Of a DNA stretch of 64,000 nt, positions 25,918-34,546 are shown one piece after another. Under the pieces are notes generated by a model that had not been told where the DNA came from, made no database searches, and was given only the letters and a program-made list of their open reading frames with translations. The position numbers and the translations under genes were made by a program. Source of the stretch: Leucobacter sp. UBA1945 (GTDB lineage: Bacteria > Actinomycetota > Actinomycetes > Actinomycetales > Microbacteriaceae); NCBI GenBank assembly GCA_002336855.1, contig DDEV01000008.1, forward strand, positions 149 through 64,148. The letters run 5' to 3'. Within the stretch, counting starts at the first letter, position 1; each line of letters begins with the position of its first letter.

Positions 25918-27267
25918 ATGGGTCGCCTATTCGGCACCGACGGGGTCCGGGGTCTGGCTGGGGTGGATGTCACCGCCGAGCTGGCCCTGGGCCTCGCTCA
26001 GTCTGCAGCCTTTGTGCTCGGCCGCGAAGCACGCGCCGAGAGTCGTCGCCCGAGGGCTGTTATTGCGCGGGATCCCCGGGTCTCGGGTGAGTTCATCGCC
26101 GCGGCGGTGGCCGCCGGCCTCGCCTCAGCGGGAGTCGACGTGCTCGAAGCCGGGGTCATTCCGACCCCAGCTGCCGCATACCTCGTAGCCGACACGGGCG
26201 CCGACTTCGGCGTGATGGTCTCTGCCTCGCACAACCCCGCGCCTGACAACGGCATCAAGTTCTTCGCGAAGGGCGGCCTCAAGCTGCCCGATGAGGTCGA
26301 AGATGAGATCGAGGCCGCGATGGCGAAGCCGCACGCGGCAACCACCGGTCGCGAGGTGGGTCGCATTCGGCGCTTCTCCGACGCCGAAGACCGCTATCTC
26401 GTGCACCTGCTCGGCACCCTCGAGGGTGTTCGCCTCGATGGCCTGCACGTCGTGCTCGATTGCGCGCACGGTGCCGCCGCTGGCATCTCGCCCGACGTGT
26501 TCAGCGACGCCGGAGCCAGGGTCACCGTGATCGGCAACGATCCCGACGGCTTCAACATCAACGATGGCGTGGGGTCGACTCACCTCGAGCCGCTCATGGC
26601 CGCGGTGCTGAAGCACGGCGCCGACCTCGGCATCGCCCACGACGGCGACGCGGACCGCTGCCTCGCAGTCGATGCCGCCGGCAACATGATCGACGGCGAC
26701 AAGATTATGGCGATCCTCGCTCTCTCAATGTCGGCGCGAGGCAAACTTGTGAAGAACACACTCGTTGCCACGGTCATGAGCAACCTCGGCTTGAAGCTTG
26801 CGATGGCGAACAACGGTATCGACGTCATCGAGACCGGGGTGGGCGACCGCTACGTGCTTGAGCGCCTGAACGCCGACGGCTTCTCGCTCGGCGGCGAGCA
26901 GTCGGGTCACGTCATCATGAGCGACTACGCAACGACCGGCGACGGCATTCTCACCGGTCTGCACCTTGCCGCTGAGGTGAAACGAACTGGCAAGACGCTT
27001 GCCGAACTCGCCGAGTGCATGACCGTGTATCCGCAGGTGCTCGTGAACGTGCGCGGCGTCGATCGCAGCAAGGCGAACAGTGACGAGGTGCTGCAGCAGG
27101 CAGTTGCGCAGGCAGAGCTCGTGCTGGCGGGCAACGGCCGCGTGCTGCTTCGCCCCTCGGGCACCGAACCCGTCGTGCGCGTCATGGTCGAAGCCGCTCA
27201 CGAGGAGCAGGCACAGCAGCTGGCGAACGACCTCGCTGCAGTGGTGAAAGAACGTCTCGCGATCTGA
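25918..27267 (+). CDS. glmM: Phosphoglucosamine mutase
   Basis: Converts glucosamine-6-phosphate to glucosamine-1-phosphate for UDP-GlcNAc and cell wall synthesis. The N-terminus [14 protein letters not shown], the phosphoserine loop [14 protein letters not shown] (catalytic Ser104), the metal loop [13 protein letters not shown] and the C-terminal phosphate loop [14 protein letters not shown] are all intact. At 449 residues it is full length. It follows rpsI closely, as in most actinobacteria, and ends at a strong terminator. Confidence 0.97.
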   Translation: MGRLFGTDGVRGLAGVDVTAELALGLAQSAAFVLGREARAESRRPRAVIARDPRVSGEFIAAAVAAGLASAGVDVLEAGVIPTPAAAYLVADTGADFGVMVSASHNPAPDNGIKFFAKGGLKLPDEVEDEIEAAMAKPHAATTGREVGRIRRFSDAEDRYLVHLLGTLEGVRLDGLHVVLDCAHGAAAGISPDVFSDAGARVTVIGNDPDGFNINDGVGSTHLEPLMAAVLKHGADLGIAHDGDADRCLAVDAAGNMIDGDKIMAILALSMSARGKLVKNTLVATVMSNLGLKLAMANNGIDVIETGVGDRYVLERLNADGFSLGGEQSGHVIMSDYATTGDGILTGLHLAAEVKRTGKTLAELAECMTVYPQVLVNVRGVDRSKANSDEVLQQAVAQAELVLAGNGRVLLRPSGTEPVVRVMVEAAHEEQAQQLANDLAAVVKERLAI

Positions 27268-27284
27268 GATGAGCGCGAGCCTAG

Positions 27285-27316
27285 TGGGCTGTTTGCTTCG
27301 GCAGGCAGCCCATTTT
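27285..27316 (+). terminator. Rho-independent terminator after glmM
   Basis: TGGGCTG pairs with CAGCCCA around a 14-nt loop, immediately followed by TTTT. Confidence 0.85.
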
Positions 27317-27410
27317 CGTGTCTCCGGGCGTTGCGCTGCGCCGGAACATCTCGCAAGAGTGCGCAAATCGATATGCACATGCATCGAGAAATTTTGATGA
27401 AAACGCGGCA

Positions 27411-27439
27411 TTGGGCGCTCTGCCCACGTAATCTATTAT
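27411..27439 (+). promoter_or_regulatory. Predicted promoter of the DUF4190-like gene
   Basis: TTGGGC and TATTAT with about 17 bp between them, in an AT-rich patch. It leaves a leader of about 40 nt containing GAGAGGAA before the ATG. Confidence 0.5.
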
Positions 27440-27486
27440 CTGAGCGTTTCATGTGAACGCCCCGATATTCGAGAGGAACCCCCGAT

Positions 27487-27891
27487 ATGAGCACTCCCGA
27501 GATGCCTCAGAACCCCGAACAGCCGGCAGCTCCGGCTTACCAGGCCGCACCGGCCCCCGCTGCGGCTCCCGTGGCAGCAGAGCCAGGCAAGGGCCTGAGC
27601 ATTGCCGCGATCATCCTTGCCTTCCTGATGCCGCTGATCGGCCTGATTCTCGGCATCGTTGCGCTCGTGCAGTCGAAGAAGGCCGGCCGAAAGAACGGTC
27701 TGGCTCTCGCTGCTGTCATCATCGGCGCAGTGCTGATCGTTGTCGGCATCATCGTCTGGATCGTTGCGCTCAGCAGCCTCGCCGCTGTCGGCGGTACCGC
27801 AGCTGAAGCAGCGCAGGCTTGCATGGACGGCGCAACCTCGGTTGAGGTGCTCGGCCAGACAGTGAGCTGCGACGAGGTGCTCGCGCAGTAG
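27487..27891 (+). CDS. DUF4190-like two-helix membrane protein
   Basis: A 134-residue protein. A Pro/Ala-rich cytoplasmic N-terminus of about 35 residues is followed by two membrane helices (AIILAFLMPLIGLILGIVALV and LAAVIIGAVLIVVGIIVWIVAL). A basic KKAGRKNG loop joins them, the layout of DUF4190 proteins. A short C-terminal outer segment has two cysteines (ACMDGAT and SCDEV) that could form a disulfide. Function unknown. It is monocistronic, with its own promoter and a strong terminator. Confidence 0.7.
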   Translation: MSTPEMPQNPEQPAAPAYQAAPAPAAAPVAAEPGKGLSIAAIILAFLMPLIGLILGIVALVQSKKAGRKNGLALAAVIIGAVLIVVGIIVWIVALSSLAAVGGTAAEAAQACMDGATSVEVLGQTVSCDEVLAQ

Positions 27892-27912
27892 TCGCCCAGC
27901 AGGGTAACGCTT

Positions 27913-27960
27913 CGGCGGCCCGTGATCCTTTTTCGAAGAAGGATCGCGGGCCGCCGTTTT
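27913..27960 (+). terminator. Strong Rho-independent terminator
   Basis: CGGCGGCCCG pairs with CGGGCCGCCG, and inside it GATCCTTTTT pairs with AAGGATC, giving a stem of about 20 bp, then TTTT. The inner stem contains a variant of the recurrent GATCCTTTTCGA motif. Confidence 0.9.
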
Positions 27961-28170
27961 GCGTTCGAGCGCTGTGGGCCGCCGCACTGCGTGCACCCGT
28001 CTGGCAAAGCGCCCACGTGCGGTTCTCTTGTCGTCATCTAGCTTTACGGTTTTCTGATATTTCGCGCAAAATGTGACCTATTTGTAAAGCAATTTGTTGA
28101 TTTGTTAGTACGATCTATCGATCTTGGCCATGATGGGAGAAATATGAAGTAACTGATTCGAGGGGGAATC
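27961..28170 (+). promoter_or_regulatory. AT-rich upstream region of the 2-oxoacid dehydrogenase operon
   Basis: No gene. Bases 28040-28150 are unusually AT-rich and contain repeated TTTG words (TATTTGTAAAGCAATTTGTTGATTTGTTAG) and the small palindrome GATCTATCGATC near 28119. A promoter and operator are likely here, but no single -35/-10 pair is convincing. GAGGGGGAATC just before the E1alpha start is the ribosome binding site. Confidence 0.4.
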
Positions 28171-29265
28171 ATGCGCGATGCCGATGCCGCACAGCTGCCA
28201 GATGCGACGCCAGTGCAACTCATTGACGAGCAGGGTGCCCGCGTCGAGCGCGCGGGCTATCAGCTGCCCGACACAGCGACGCTGCTCGACGGTTACGCCG
28301 CGCTTGTTCGAGGCAGGCGCATCAACGAGCAGTGCAACGCACTGGTTCGACAGGGCAGGCTTGCCGTGTACCCGTCTTCGCACGGACAGGAAGCATGCCA
28401 GATCGCAGCGGCCACGGTGCTGGGCGAACGGGACTGGCTGTTTCCCACGTACCGCGACTCGGTCGCCGTGATGGCGAAGGGCGTATCTCCTGAAGACACG
28501 ATGGTGCTGCTGCGCGGCGACTGGCACTCCGGCTACGACTCTCGCGAGCACTGCGTCGCGCCGCAGGCGACCCCGCTTGCTACCCAGATGCTGCACGCCG
28601 TGGGCTTCGCGCACGCGGCGAAGCTGCGCGGAGAGGAGACCGTCGTGCTGGCGTTGTGCGGCGACGGTGCAACGAGTGAGGGTGACTTTCATGAGGCGAT
28701 GAACTTCGCCGCGGTCTTCGGGCTGCCCGTGGTGTTCTTCGTGCAGAACAATGAGTTCGCGATCTCGGTGCCGCTTTCTCGGCAGACCGCCGCACCCTCG
28801 CTTGCCCATAAGGCGATCGGCTACGGCATGTCAGGTCAGCGAGTGGACGGCAACGACTTCGCTGCGGTGTTCTCGGTGCTGAGTGAGGCCGTTGCCCGCG
28901 CACGGGCCGGATCGGGCCCCAGCCTGATCGAGGCCCACACCTACCGCATGCAGGCCCACACGAACGCCGACGACGACACTCGCTACCGCGAACGCGAAGA
29001 GGTGCAGAGCTGGATCTGCCGCGATCCTCTCACGAGACTCCAATCGCACTTGCGAGAGGCGGGCGTGCTCGACGACGAAGCCGAGGAGCGCTTCGCCGCT
29101 GAAGCAGAACTTGTCGCCGCGGAGCTTCGCGAGGCCATGAACCGAGAGGTGTCGGTGCACCCCTCGGAGCTCTTCGAGCATGTCTTCGCACAGCGACCTG
29201 CCACGCTCGAGCAGCAGTGGGAACTGCTGCAAGACGAGATCGTACGAACGGAGGCCTCGGCATGA
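28171..29265 (+). CDS. 2-oxoacid (branched-chain type) dehydrogenase E1 alpha subunit
   Basis: ThDP-dependent decarboxylase alpha chain of a BCKDH/PDH-type complex. The ThDP-magnesium motif is GDGATSEGDFHEAMNFAAVFGLPVVFFVQNN (about residues 164-194, shown by its GDG and NN ends). The preceding TQMLHAVGFAHAAKLRG helix and the later ARAGSGPSLIEAHTYRMQAHTNADDDTRYR phosphorylation-loop region fit branched-chain E1alpha best. 364 residues. It starts the E1alpha-E1beta-E2 operon; its TGA overlaps the next ATG (ATGA). No E3 gene is in the window, so a shared lipoamide dehydrogenase is expected. Confidence 0.92.
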   Translation: MRDADAAQLPDATPVQLIDEQGARVERAGYQLPDTATLLDGYAALVRGRRINEQCNALVRQGRLAVYPSSHGQEACQIAAATVLGERDWLFPTYRDSVAVMAKGVSPEDTMVLLRGDWHSGYDSREHCVAPQATPLATQMLHAVGFAHAAKLRGEETVVLALCGDGATSEGDFHEAMNFAAVFGLPVVFFVQNNEFAISVPLSRQTAAPSLAHKAIGYGMSGQRVDGNDFAAVFSVLSEAVARARAGSGPSLIEAHTYRMQAHTNADDDTRYREREEVQSWICRDPLTRLQSHLREAGVLDDEAEERFAAEAELVAAELREAMNREVSVHPSELFEHVFAQRPATLEQQWELLQDEIVRTEASA

Positions 29266-30251
29266 GCGCAGATACCACCCAGACCATGACGATGGCGGCA
29301 GCGCTGAACCTCGCGCTCGCCGATAGCCTCGTCGACGACCCGAGCGTGTTGGTGTTCGGCGAAGACGTCGGGGCGCTTGGCGGCGTATTTCGCGTGACCG
29401 ACGGGCTTACGGCCCGCTTCGGCGAGGATCGCTGCTTCGACACCCCGCTCGCGGAGTCCGGCATCATCGGCAGCGCCGTGGGTATGGCCATGAACGGTAT
29501 GCGCCCTGTCGTCGAGATGCAGTTCGACGCGTTTGCTTACCCGGCATTTGAGCAGATCGTCAGCCATGTGGCGAAGATGGGAAACCGTACAAAGGGCGTG
29601 CTGCGCCTGCCGATGGTAATCCGCATCCCGTTCGGCGGCGGTATCGGTGGAGTCGAGCATCACTGCGACTCGTCAGAGGCCTACTACGCCCACACGCCCG
29701 GGCTCACCGTGGTGTCTCCGTCGACTCCCCAGGAGGCCTACTCGCTGCTGCGGGCGGCCATTGCTTCTGCTGACCCGGTCGTGTTCATGGAGCCGAAAAA
29801 GCTGTACTGGTCGAAGGGGCCGGTCGATACGAGCATCACCGCCTCGATCGGCAAGGCCGCGGTTGCGCGCGAGGGCAACGACGTGACCCTGATCGCCTAT
29901 GGGCCATCGGTGCAGGTGGCGCTCGAAGCTGCTGCGGTGGCTGCAGAAGACGGGCGCAGCGTGCAGGTGGTCGACGTGCGCACCCTCACGCCGTTCGACG
30001 ATGAGACGGTGATGCAGGCAGTGCGCTCGACCGGGCGCGCCGTCGTCATCTCAGAGGCTCCGGGCTACGCGAGCGTCGCTTCGGAGATTCAGGCTCGGGT
30101 TTCTGAGCAGTGCTTCGAGTACCTCGAGGCGCCGGTGCGCAAGGTGACCGGCTTCGACATTCCATTCGCGCCGCCGAAGCTTGAGCACTGGTATCTGCCA
30201 GACGTTGACCGCGTGATCGACGCAATCGATTCGCTGCACTGGGAGGACTAG
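29262..30251 (+). CDS. 2-oxoacid (branched-chain type) dehydrogenase E1 beta subunit
   Basis: Beta chain that pairs with the upstream alpha to form the ThDP site. 329 residues. FGEDVGALGGVFRVTDGL, the FDTPLAESGIIGSAVGMAMNG block and the RIPFGGGIGGVEHHCDSSEAYYAHTPGL block are standard for this subunit, followed by the transketolase-C domain (VVDVRTLTPFDDETV). The ATG overlapping the alpha stop is used; an upstream in-frame ATG lies inside the alpha gene. The best fit is branched-chain 2-oxoacid dehydrogenase, which would degrade Val, Leu and Ile. Confidence 0.93.
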   Translation: MSADTTQTMTMAAALNLALADSLVDDPSVLVFGEDVGALGGVFRVTDGLTARFGEDRCFDTPLAESGIIGSAVGMAMNGMRPVVEMQFDAFAYPAFEQIVSHVAKMGNRTKGVLRLPMVIRIPFGGGIGGVEHHCDSSEAYYAHTPGLTVVSPSTPQEAYSLLRAAIASADPVVFMEPKKLYWSKGPVDTSITASIGKAAVAREGNDVTLIAYGPSVQVALEAAAVAAEDGRSVQVVDVRTLTPFDDETVMQAVRSTGRAVVISEAPGYASVASEIQARVSEQCFEYLEAPVRKVTGFDIPFAPPKLEHWYLPDVDRVIDAIDSLHWED

Positions 30252-30253
30252 TC

Positions 30254-31777
30254 ATGGCTGCGCAAGTATTCTTGCTTCCCGACCTCGGTGAGGGTCTCAC
30301 CGAGGCTGTCATCGTGCGCTGGCTGGTATCGGTCGGCGACACGATCGCGATCGATCAGGCGATCGCCGAGGTCGAAACCGCGAAGAGCATCGTCGAGCTG
30401 CCCTCGCCATACGCTGGCACGGTGCTTGCGCTGCACGGCGAAGAGGGCGAGGCAGTTGCTACCGGGTCGCCCGTGCTCGAGGTGGGCGCTGACGGAGACG
30501 TCGCCGGTGGTGGCGGGGATGGCGTAGCGGCCGACCGCACCGAGGCCGAGGCGTATCGCATCGAGGAGCGCGCAGGTGCTCAGCCCGCGGATTCCGACTC
30601 CGGCTCCGGCAACGTGCTCATCGGCTACGGCACTGGCAGTGTGGCTGCGAAGGGACGCCGCAAGCGCAAGCCTTCTCCCCGTCATGAGGCGGTCGTGCCC
30701 ATCGAGGCGCAGTTGGCGCAACCGGCTGCTGCGCACGCAACAGCTTCGCAAGCTGCTGCACCGCAAGCCGCCGAAGGGCACCGGGCCGGTCCCGTTGCGG
30801 TGCGCTCACCCATTGTGCGCCGCCTTGCAAAAGAGCTTGGGGTTGATCCTCGTGCCGTCGTAGCAACCGGAGCCGACGGCGCAGTCACCCGCACCGATGT
30901 GCTGAAAGCCGCCGAAGCGCTCGGCGCGAGTGCCGCGCGCGCGGAACTCGCGCCGGCTGCTGCCGCTGCTCCAGGTGATGAGATTGCTGGGCTGCACGGT
31001 CTGCACCGCGCCTCGTCTGAAAAGCTTTCGCCGCTGCGCAAGGCAGTGTCGGCCAAGATGAGTCGCAGCCGCTCCGAGATTCCAGAAGCGACTGTGTGGG
31101 TTGACGTCGACTTCACCGAGCTGTGGCGGCTGCGCCCGCAGATGGCGGCAGAGGGGGAGCGCCCGCCGTCGGTCACGACGTTGGTGGCCCGCTTTGTGCT
31201 GCTCGCACTGCAGGAGTACCCGCTGCTCGCCTCGCGCCTGAGTGACGACGGCACCGAGCTCATGAGCTTCGATGGCATCAACCTCGGCATCGCGGTCGAC
31301 TCGGAGCGGGGGCTCTCGGTGCCAGTGCTGCCGCGCGCGAGCGAGCTCTCGATCGCCGAGCTCGATACCGCACTGCGTGAGGTCAGTGCGGAGGCGAGAA
31401 CCGGCCGTCTCGCTCCCGCTCGTCTCAGCGGGTCGACGTTTACCTTCAATAACTACGGAGGTTTCGGAGTCGACGGTTCGGCCGCGATCATCAACCACCC
31501 CGAGGTCGCGATTCTCGGCATGGGTCGAGTCATCGAGCGCCCGTGGGTGGTTGAGGGCGAAATCGTCGTGCGTCGCATCGCGCAGATCTCGCTCGCATTC
31601 GATCATCGGGTGTGCGACGGGGGCTATGCGGCCGGCTTCATCGGGAGTCTCGTCGAGAAGATCGAGCATCCTCTGCGGGTGTACTCGCGACTCGGAAGCT
31701 CTGAGCCTTCTCCAAATGAAGCAGAAGGGGCCCCGACGCTCGCGCGTCGGGGCCCCTTCTGCGTAATCGGGGGCTAG
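30254..31777 (+). CDS. 2-oxoacid dehydrogenase E2, dihydrolipoyl acyltransferase, with read-through tail
   Basis: E2 core of the complex. An N-terminal lipoyl domain has its lipoyl Lys in VETAKSIVELPSPYAGTV (about residue 42). A peripheral-subunit-binding domain follows (VRSPIVRRLAKELGVDPRAV, about 180-215), flanked by Ala/Gln-rich linkers. The catalytic domain ends with FDHRVCDGGYAAGFIG (catalytic His and Asp). The usual E2 end is reached at about EHPLRVYSRL. The frame then runs about 30 residues further, through the terminator hairpin, to a TAG sharing CTAG with the convergent transporter stop. The ATG begins 2 nt after the E1beta stop. Confidence 0.92.
   Translation: MAAQVFLLPDLGEGLTEAVIVRWLVSVGDTIAIDQAIAEVETAKSIVELPSPYAGTVLALHGEEGEAVATGSPVLEVGADGDVAGGGGDGVAADRTEAEAYRIEERAGAQPADSDSGSGNVLIGYGTGSVAAKGRRKRKPSPRHEAVVPIEAQLAQPAAAHATASQAAAPQAAEGHRAGPVAVRSPIVRRLAKELGVDPRAVVATGADGAVTRTDVLKAAEALGASAARAELAPAAAAAPGDEIAGLHGLHRASSEKLSPLRKAVSAKMSRSRSEIPEATVWVDVDFTELWRLRPQMAAEGERPPSVTTLVARFVLLALQEYPLLASRLSDDGTELMSFDGINLGIAVDSERGLSVPVLPRASELSIAELDTALREVSAEARTGRLAPARLSGSTFTFNNYGGFGVDGSAAIINHPEVAILGMGRVIERPWVVEGEIVVRRIAQISLAFDHRVCDGGYAAGFIGSLVEKIEHPLRVYSRLGSSEPSPNEAEGAPTLARRGPFCVIGG
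31721..31762. terminator. Perfect 19-bp hairpin inside the 3' end of the E2 gene
   Basis: GCAGAAGGGGCCCCGACGC pairs perfectly with its complement around a 4-nt TCGC loop. It lies between the convergent E2 and transporter genes and can serve both. It is translated as part of the E2 tail because the E2 stop codon lies 13 nt beyond it. T tracts are absent on the plus side (GTAAT) and weak on the minus side (TTCATTTGG). Confidence 0.85.
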
Positions 31778-33099
31778 CCGTGCAGATCGATCGTCGTCGT
31801 GTTCAGCGGCACATCGTTCTTAGTCTTCACGAGCGACACTGCGACGAGCGAGATGATGCAGACGACAACGATGTAGAGGCCGACAGTCCAGATCTGGCCG
31901 GTCTTGCCGAACACCAGCTCCGCGATCATAGGGGCGAATGCGCCGCCGAGAATCGCGCCGATGGCATAGCCGATCGAGACACCCGAGTAGCGAATGTCTG
32001 CGGGGAACATCTCTGCGTAGAGTGCGGCCTGCGGGCCGTACGAGAGGCCGAGACCCACCGTCATGACCAGCAACGCAACGAAGTACAGGTAGATGTTGCC
32101 AGTGTCGATGAGGAACCACATCGGGATTGCCCAGAGGCCGAGCAGCACGTAGCCGATCTGGAAGGTGCGCACGCGACCAATGCGGTCAGAGATCATGCCA
32201 CCCCAGAGCGTGAACGCCAGCCAACCGATAGCCGAGAGCGTGGTTGCGAGCAGCACGGGGGGCCGCTCGAGACCGAGGCCGCCTGCCTCGACCGGACGAG
32301 TCGCGTACGACGAGAAGAACGCAATGAGCAGGTACCCCGCGGCGTTGTTCGCAATGAAGATGAGGGCCGAAAGTACGACCTCTTTGGTGTTGCGCTGAAA
32401 CAGCGTCTTCAGCGGTGCAGACGACGAAGCCTTGCGCTCCTGCAGTTCAGCGAAGACTGGCGACTCTTCTACCGCGCGACGAATGATGTAGCCGACAAAG
32501 ATCAGCGCGATCGAGAAGAGGAACGGCACGCGCCAGCCCCACGAGAGAAACTGCTCCTCGGTGAGCGAGGTGGTGAGAATCCAGAGCGTCGCCGTCGCGA
32601 GCATCATGCCGATCGGTACACCGATCTGGGGGTAGGCGCCGAAGAAGCCGCGCTTGCCCTTTGGCGCGTGCTCGACAGACATGAGTGCAGCGCCGCCCCA
32701 CTCGCCGCCGGCCGAGAAGCCCTGCAGCACACGGAGCAGCACGAGCAGAATCGGAGCGAAAATGCCAATCTGCGCGTAGGTCGGCAGCACGCCGATCAGC
32801 GCCGTTGCCACGCCCATCAAGATCAGGGTGAGCACGAGCATCTGTTTGCGGCCGAGTCGGTCGCCGAGATGACCCGCGACAATCGCGCCGAGCGGGCGGA
32901 AGAGGAAGGAAATGCCGAGCGAGGCCCATGCAACGATCTGCCCGAAAGTCTCGCCCGCGGGGGCGAAAAAGAGCGGGCCGAGCACGACGCCGGCGGCCTG
33001 TGCGTAGATGAAGAAGTCGTACCACTCGATCGAGGTGCCGACTACTGTTCCGGCGAGCACGCGGCGCTGTTCGCGCCTCGTGTCAACTGTTTCTGTCAA
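31774..33099 (-). CDS. MFS transporter, metabolite:H+ symporter (MHS) family
   Basis: A 12-helix importer of organic acids and related compounds (MHS examples: shikimate, alpha-ketoglutarate, proline/betaine). The N-terminal signature VLAGTVVGTSIEWYDFFIYAQAA is typical, as are FRPLGAIVAGHLGDRLGRKQMLV (MFS loop motif A) and RVLQGFSAGGEWGGAALMSVEHAPKGKRGFFGA. A TTG start preceded by GGAG at 6-nt spacing gives 441 residues; the frame could extend 15 codons upstream but without support. Its position beside paaJ suggests uptake of an aromatic acid or a product of the adjacent pathways; the substrate is inference. Confidence 0.88.
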   Translation of the reverse strand: MTETVDTRREQRRVLAGTVVGTSIEWYDFFIYAQAAGVVLGPLFFAPAGETFGQIVAWASLGISFLFRPLGAIVAGHLGDRLGRKQMLVLTLILMGVATALIGVLPTYAQIGIFAPILLVLLRVLQGFSAGGEWGGAALMSVEHAPKGKRGFFGAYPQIGVPIGMMLATATLWILTTSLTEEQFLSWGWRVPFLFSIALIFVGYIIRRAVEESPVFAELQERKASSSAPLKTLFQRNTKEVVLSALIFIANNAAGYLLIAFFSSYATRPVEAGGLGLERPPVLLATTLSAIGWLAFTLWGGMISDRIGRVRTFQIGYVLLGLWAIPMWFLIDTGNIYLYFVALLVMTVGLGLSYGPQAALYAEMFPADIRYSGVSIGYAIGAILGGAFAPMIAELVFGKTGQIWTVGLYIVVVCIISLVAVSLVKTKNDVPLNTTTIDLHG

Positions 33100-33250
33100 T
33101 GTGAACTCCGTCGTTCTCAGGGCTCGGCAGACCTCGCCGCGCATTCGTGTTCGCCCACGGCATTACTTGCCGAAGAGTCAGTAAATCTAATCACGACATC
33201 GAGAAATCTCTTGCATCGAGCGCGCAGTGTGCATCAAATTGTTATTCGCA

Positions 33251-33280
33251 TTGCGGGTGGTCGCCCGTTCCCCGTATCCT
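33251..33280 (+). promoter_or_regulatory. Possible promoter of the paaJFHZ operon
   Basis: TTGCGG and TATCCT separated by 18 bp, ending 12 bp before the PaaR-like operator. Alternative -10 words (TACTCT, TAATAA) lie nearer the operator, so the exact pair is uncertain. Confidence 0.35.
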
Positions 33281-33292
33281 GTTACTCTAATA

Positions 33293-33314
33293 ACTTACCG
33301 TTCATTCACTAATT
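33293..33314. promoter_or_regulatory. PaaR-like operator of the paaJFHZ operon
   Basis: The 22-bp imperfect palindrome contains ACTTACCGNNCATTCA, identical in that core to the minus strand of the site at 60900-60921. The ACTNACCG half-site is, from memory, that reported for the TetR-type repressor PaaR in Corynebacterium. Located 33 bp before the paaJ start and downstream of the likely promoter, as expected for repression. Confidence 0.7.
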
Positions 33315-33346
33315 CGGTGATTGATCGACAAGGAGGTCGAACGAGC

Positions 33347-34546
33347 ATGCCAGAGGCTTATCTCGTAGATGGAGTGCGCACCGCGGTCGGGCGCTACGGA
33401 GGTGCCCTCGCTGCGGTGAGGCCAGACGATCTCGCAGCGCACGTGCTGAAGAGTCTGGTCGAGCGAACCGGTGTGCCGGTAGAGGCTATCGACGAGGTGA
33501 TTTTCGGCGCCGCCAATCAGGCGGGCGAAGACAACCGAAATGTTGCCCGCATGGCGGTGCTGCTTGCCGGGCTTCCCGATTCACTGCCTGGATACACGGT
33601 CAACCGCCTCTGCGCTTCGGGCATGACCGCAGTCTCGAACGCTTCGCAGGCGATTCGCGCAGGCGATGCCGACCTCATTATCGCGGGCGGCGTCGAGTCC
33701 ATGACGCGCGCCCCATGGGTGCAGGAGAAGCCGGGCCGTGCCTGGTCGAAGCCGGGGGAGCAGTTCGATACCTCCATCGGCTGGCGCTTCACGAACCCTC
33801 GCCTTGCCGCGCGCGACAAAGCGACCTTCACCATGCCCGAAACGGCAGAAGAGGTGGCCCGTGTCGACTCGATCAGCCGCGAAGACGCAGACGCGTTCGC
33901 GGTCGAGAGCCACCGGAGAGCGGCAGCCGCGATCGAGGCGGGCCATTTCGAGCGCGAGATTGCGCCCATCACGGTCGACCTCGGTCGGGGCAAGCAGACG
34001 GTGGTCGCCGTCGATGAGGGGCCGCGCCCCGATACGACGCTCGAGGTGCTCGCCGGCCTGCGGCCTGTGGTGGCCGGTGGCACGGTTGTGACCGCAGGCA
34101 ACGCATCATCGCTCAACGACGGATCGAGCGCGTTGCTCGTGGCAAGCGGCGAGGCCGTCGAGCGCTACGGATTGACGCCACGGGCGAGGATCGTCACCAG
34201 CGTTTCTGCCGCACTCTCACCAGAGATCATGGGCATCGGTCCCGTTCCCGCAACCGAGAAGGCATTGCAGCGTGCGGGCCTCGCGATCGACGACATCGGA
34301 TCGGTCGAGCTCAACGAGGCGTTCGCCTCGCAGTCACTCGCCTGCATCAGGCGGCTCGGGCTCGACCCGGCTCGGGTGAACGTCGATGGCGGCGCGATCG
34401 CGCTCGGTCACCCACTCGGTTCGTCGGGGTCGCGCCTGCTCGTGACCCTGCTGAACCGTATGGAGCGCGAGGGCTCGCGCTATGGCCTTGCGACCATGTG
34501 CGTGGGCGTCGGCCAGGGCACGGCGACCATTATCGAGCGGGTGTGA
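33347..34546 (+). CDS. paaJ: 3-oxoadipyl-CoA / 3-oxo-5,6-dehydrosuberyl-CoA thiolase
   Basis: Thiolase of the phenylacetyl-CoA pathway, releasing acetyl-CoA in the last steps. Catalytic residues are all present: Cys in VNRLCASGMTAVSNA (about residue 90), His in GGAIALGHPLGSSGSR and Cys in MCVGVGQGTATI near the end. 399 residues. The ATG is chosen because AAGGAGGTCG precedes it; the frame is open 40 codons further upstream through the operator. First gene of the paaJ-paaF-paaH-paaZ operon. Confidence 0.92.
   Translation: MPEAYLVDGVRTAVGRYGGALAAVRPDDLAAHVLKSLVERTGVPVEAIDEVIFGAANQAGEDNRNVARMAVLLAGLPDSLPGYTVNRLCASGMTAVSNASQAIRAGDADLIIAGGVESMTRAPWVQEKPGRAWSKPGEQFDTSIGWRFTNPRLAARDKATFTMPETAEEVARVDSISREDADAFAVESHRRAAAAIEAGHFEREIAPITVDLGRGKQTVVAVDEGPRPDTTLEVLAGLRPVVAGGTVVTAGNASSLNDGSSALLVASGEAVERYGLTPRARIVTSVSAALSPEIMGIGPVPATEKALQRAGLAIDDIGSVELNEAFASQSLACIRRLGLDPARVNVDGGAIALGHPLGSSGSRLLVTLLNRMEREGSRYGLATMCVGVGQGTATIIERV

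Noticed and set aside
31780..33312. A 510-codon plus-strand frame opposite the MHS transporter
   Set aside because: It is highly charged, without domains, and mirrors the transporter gene, which has twelve helices and family motifs.
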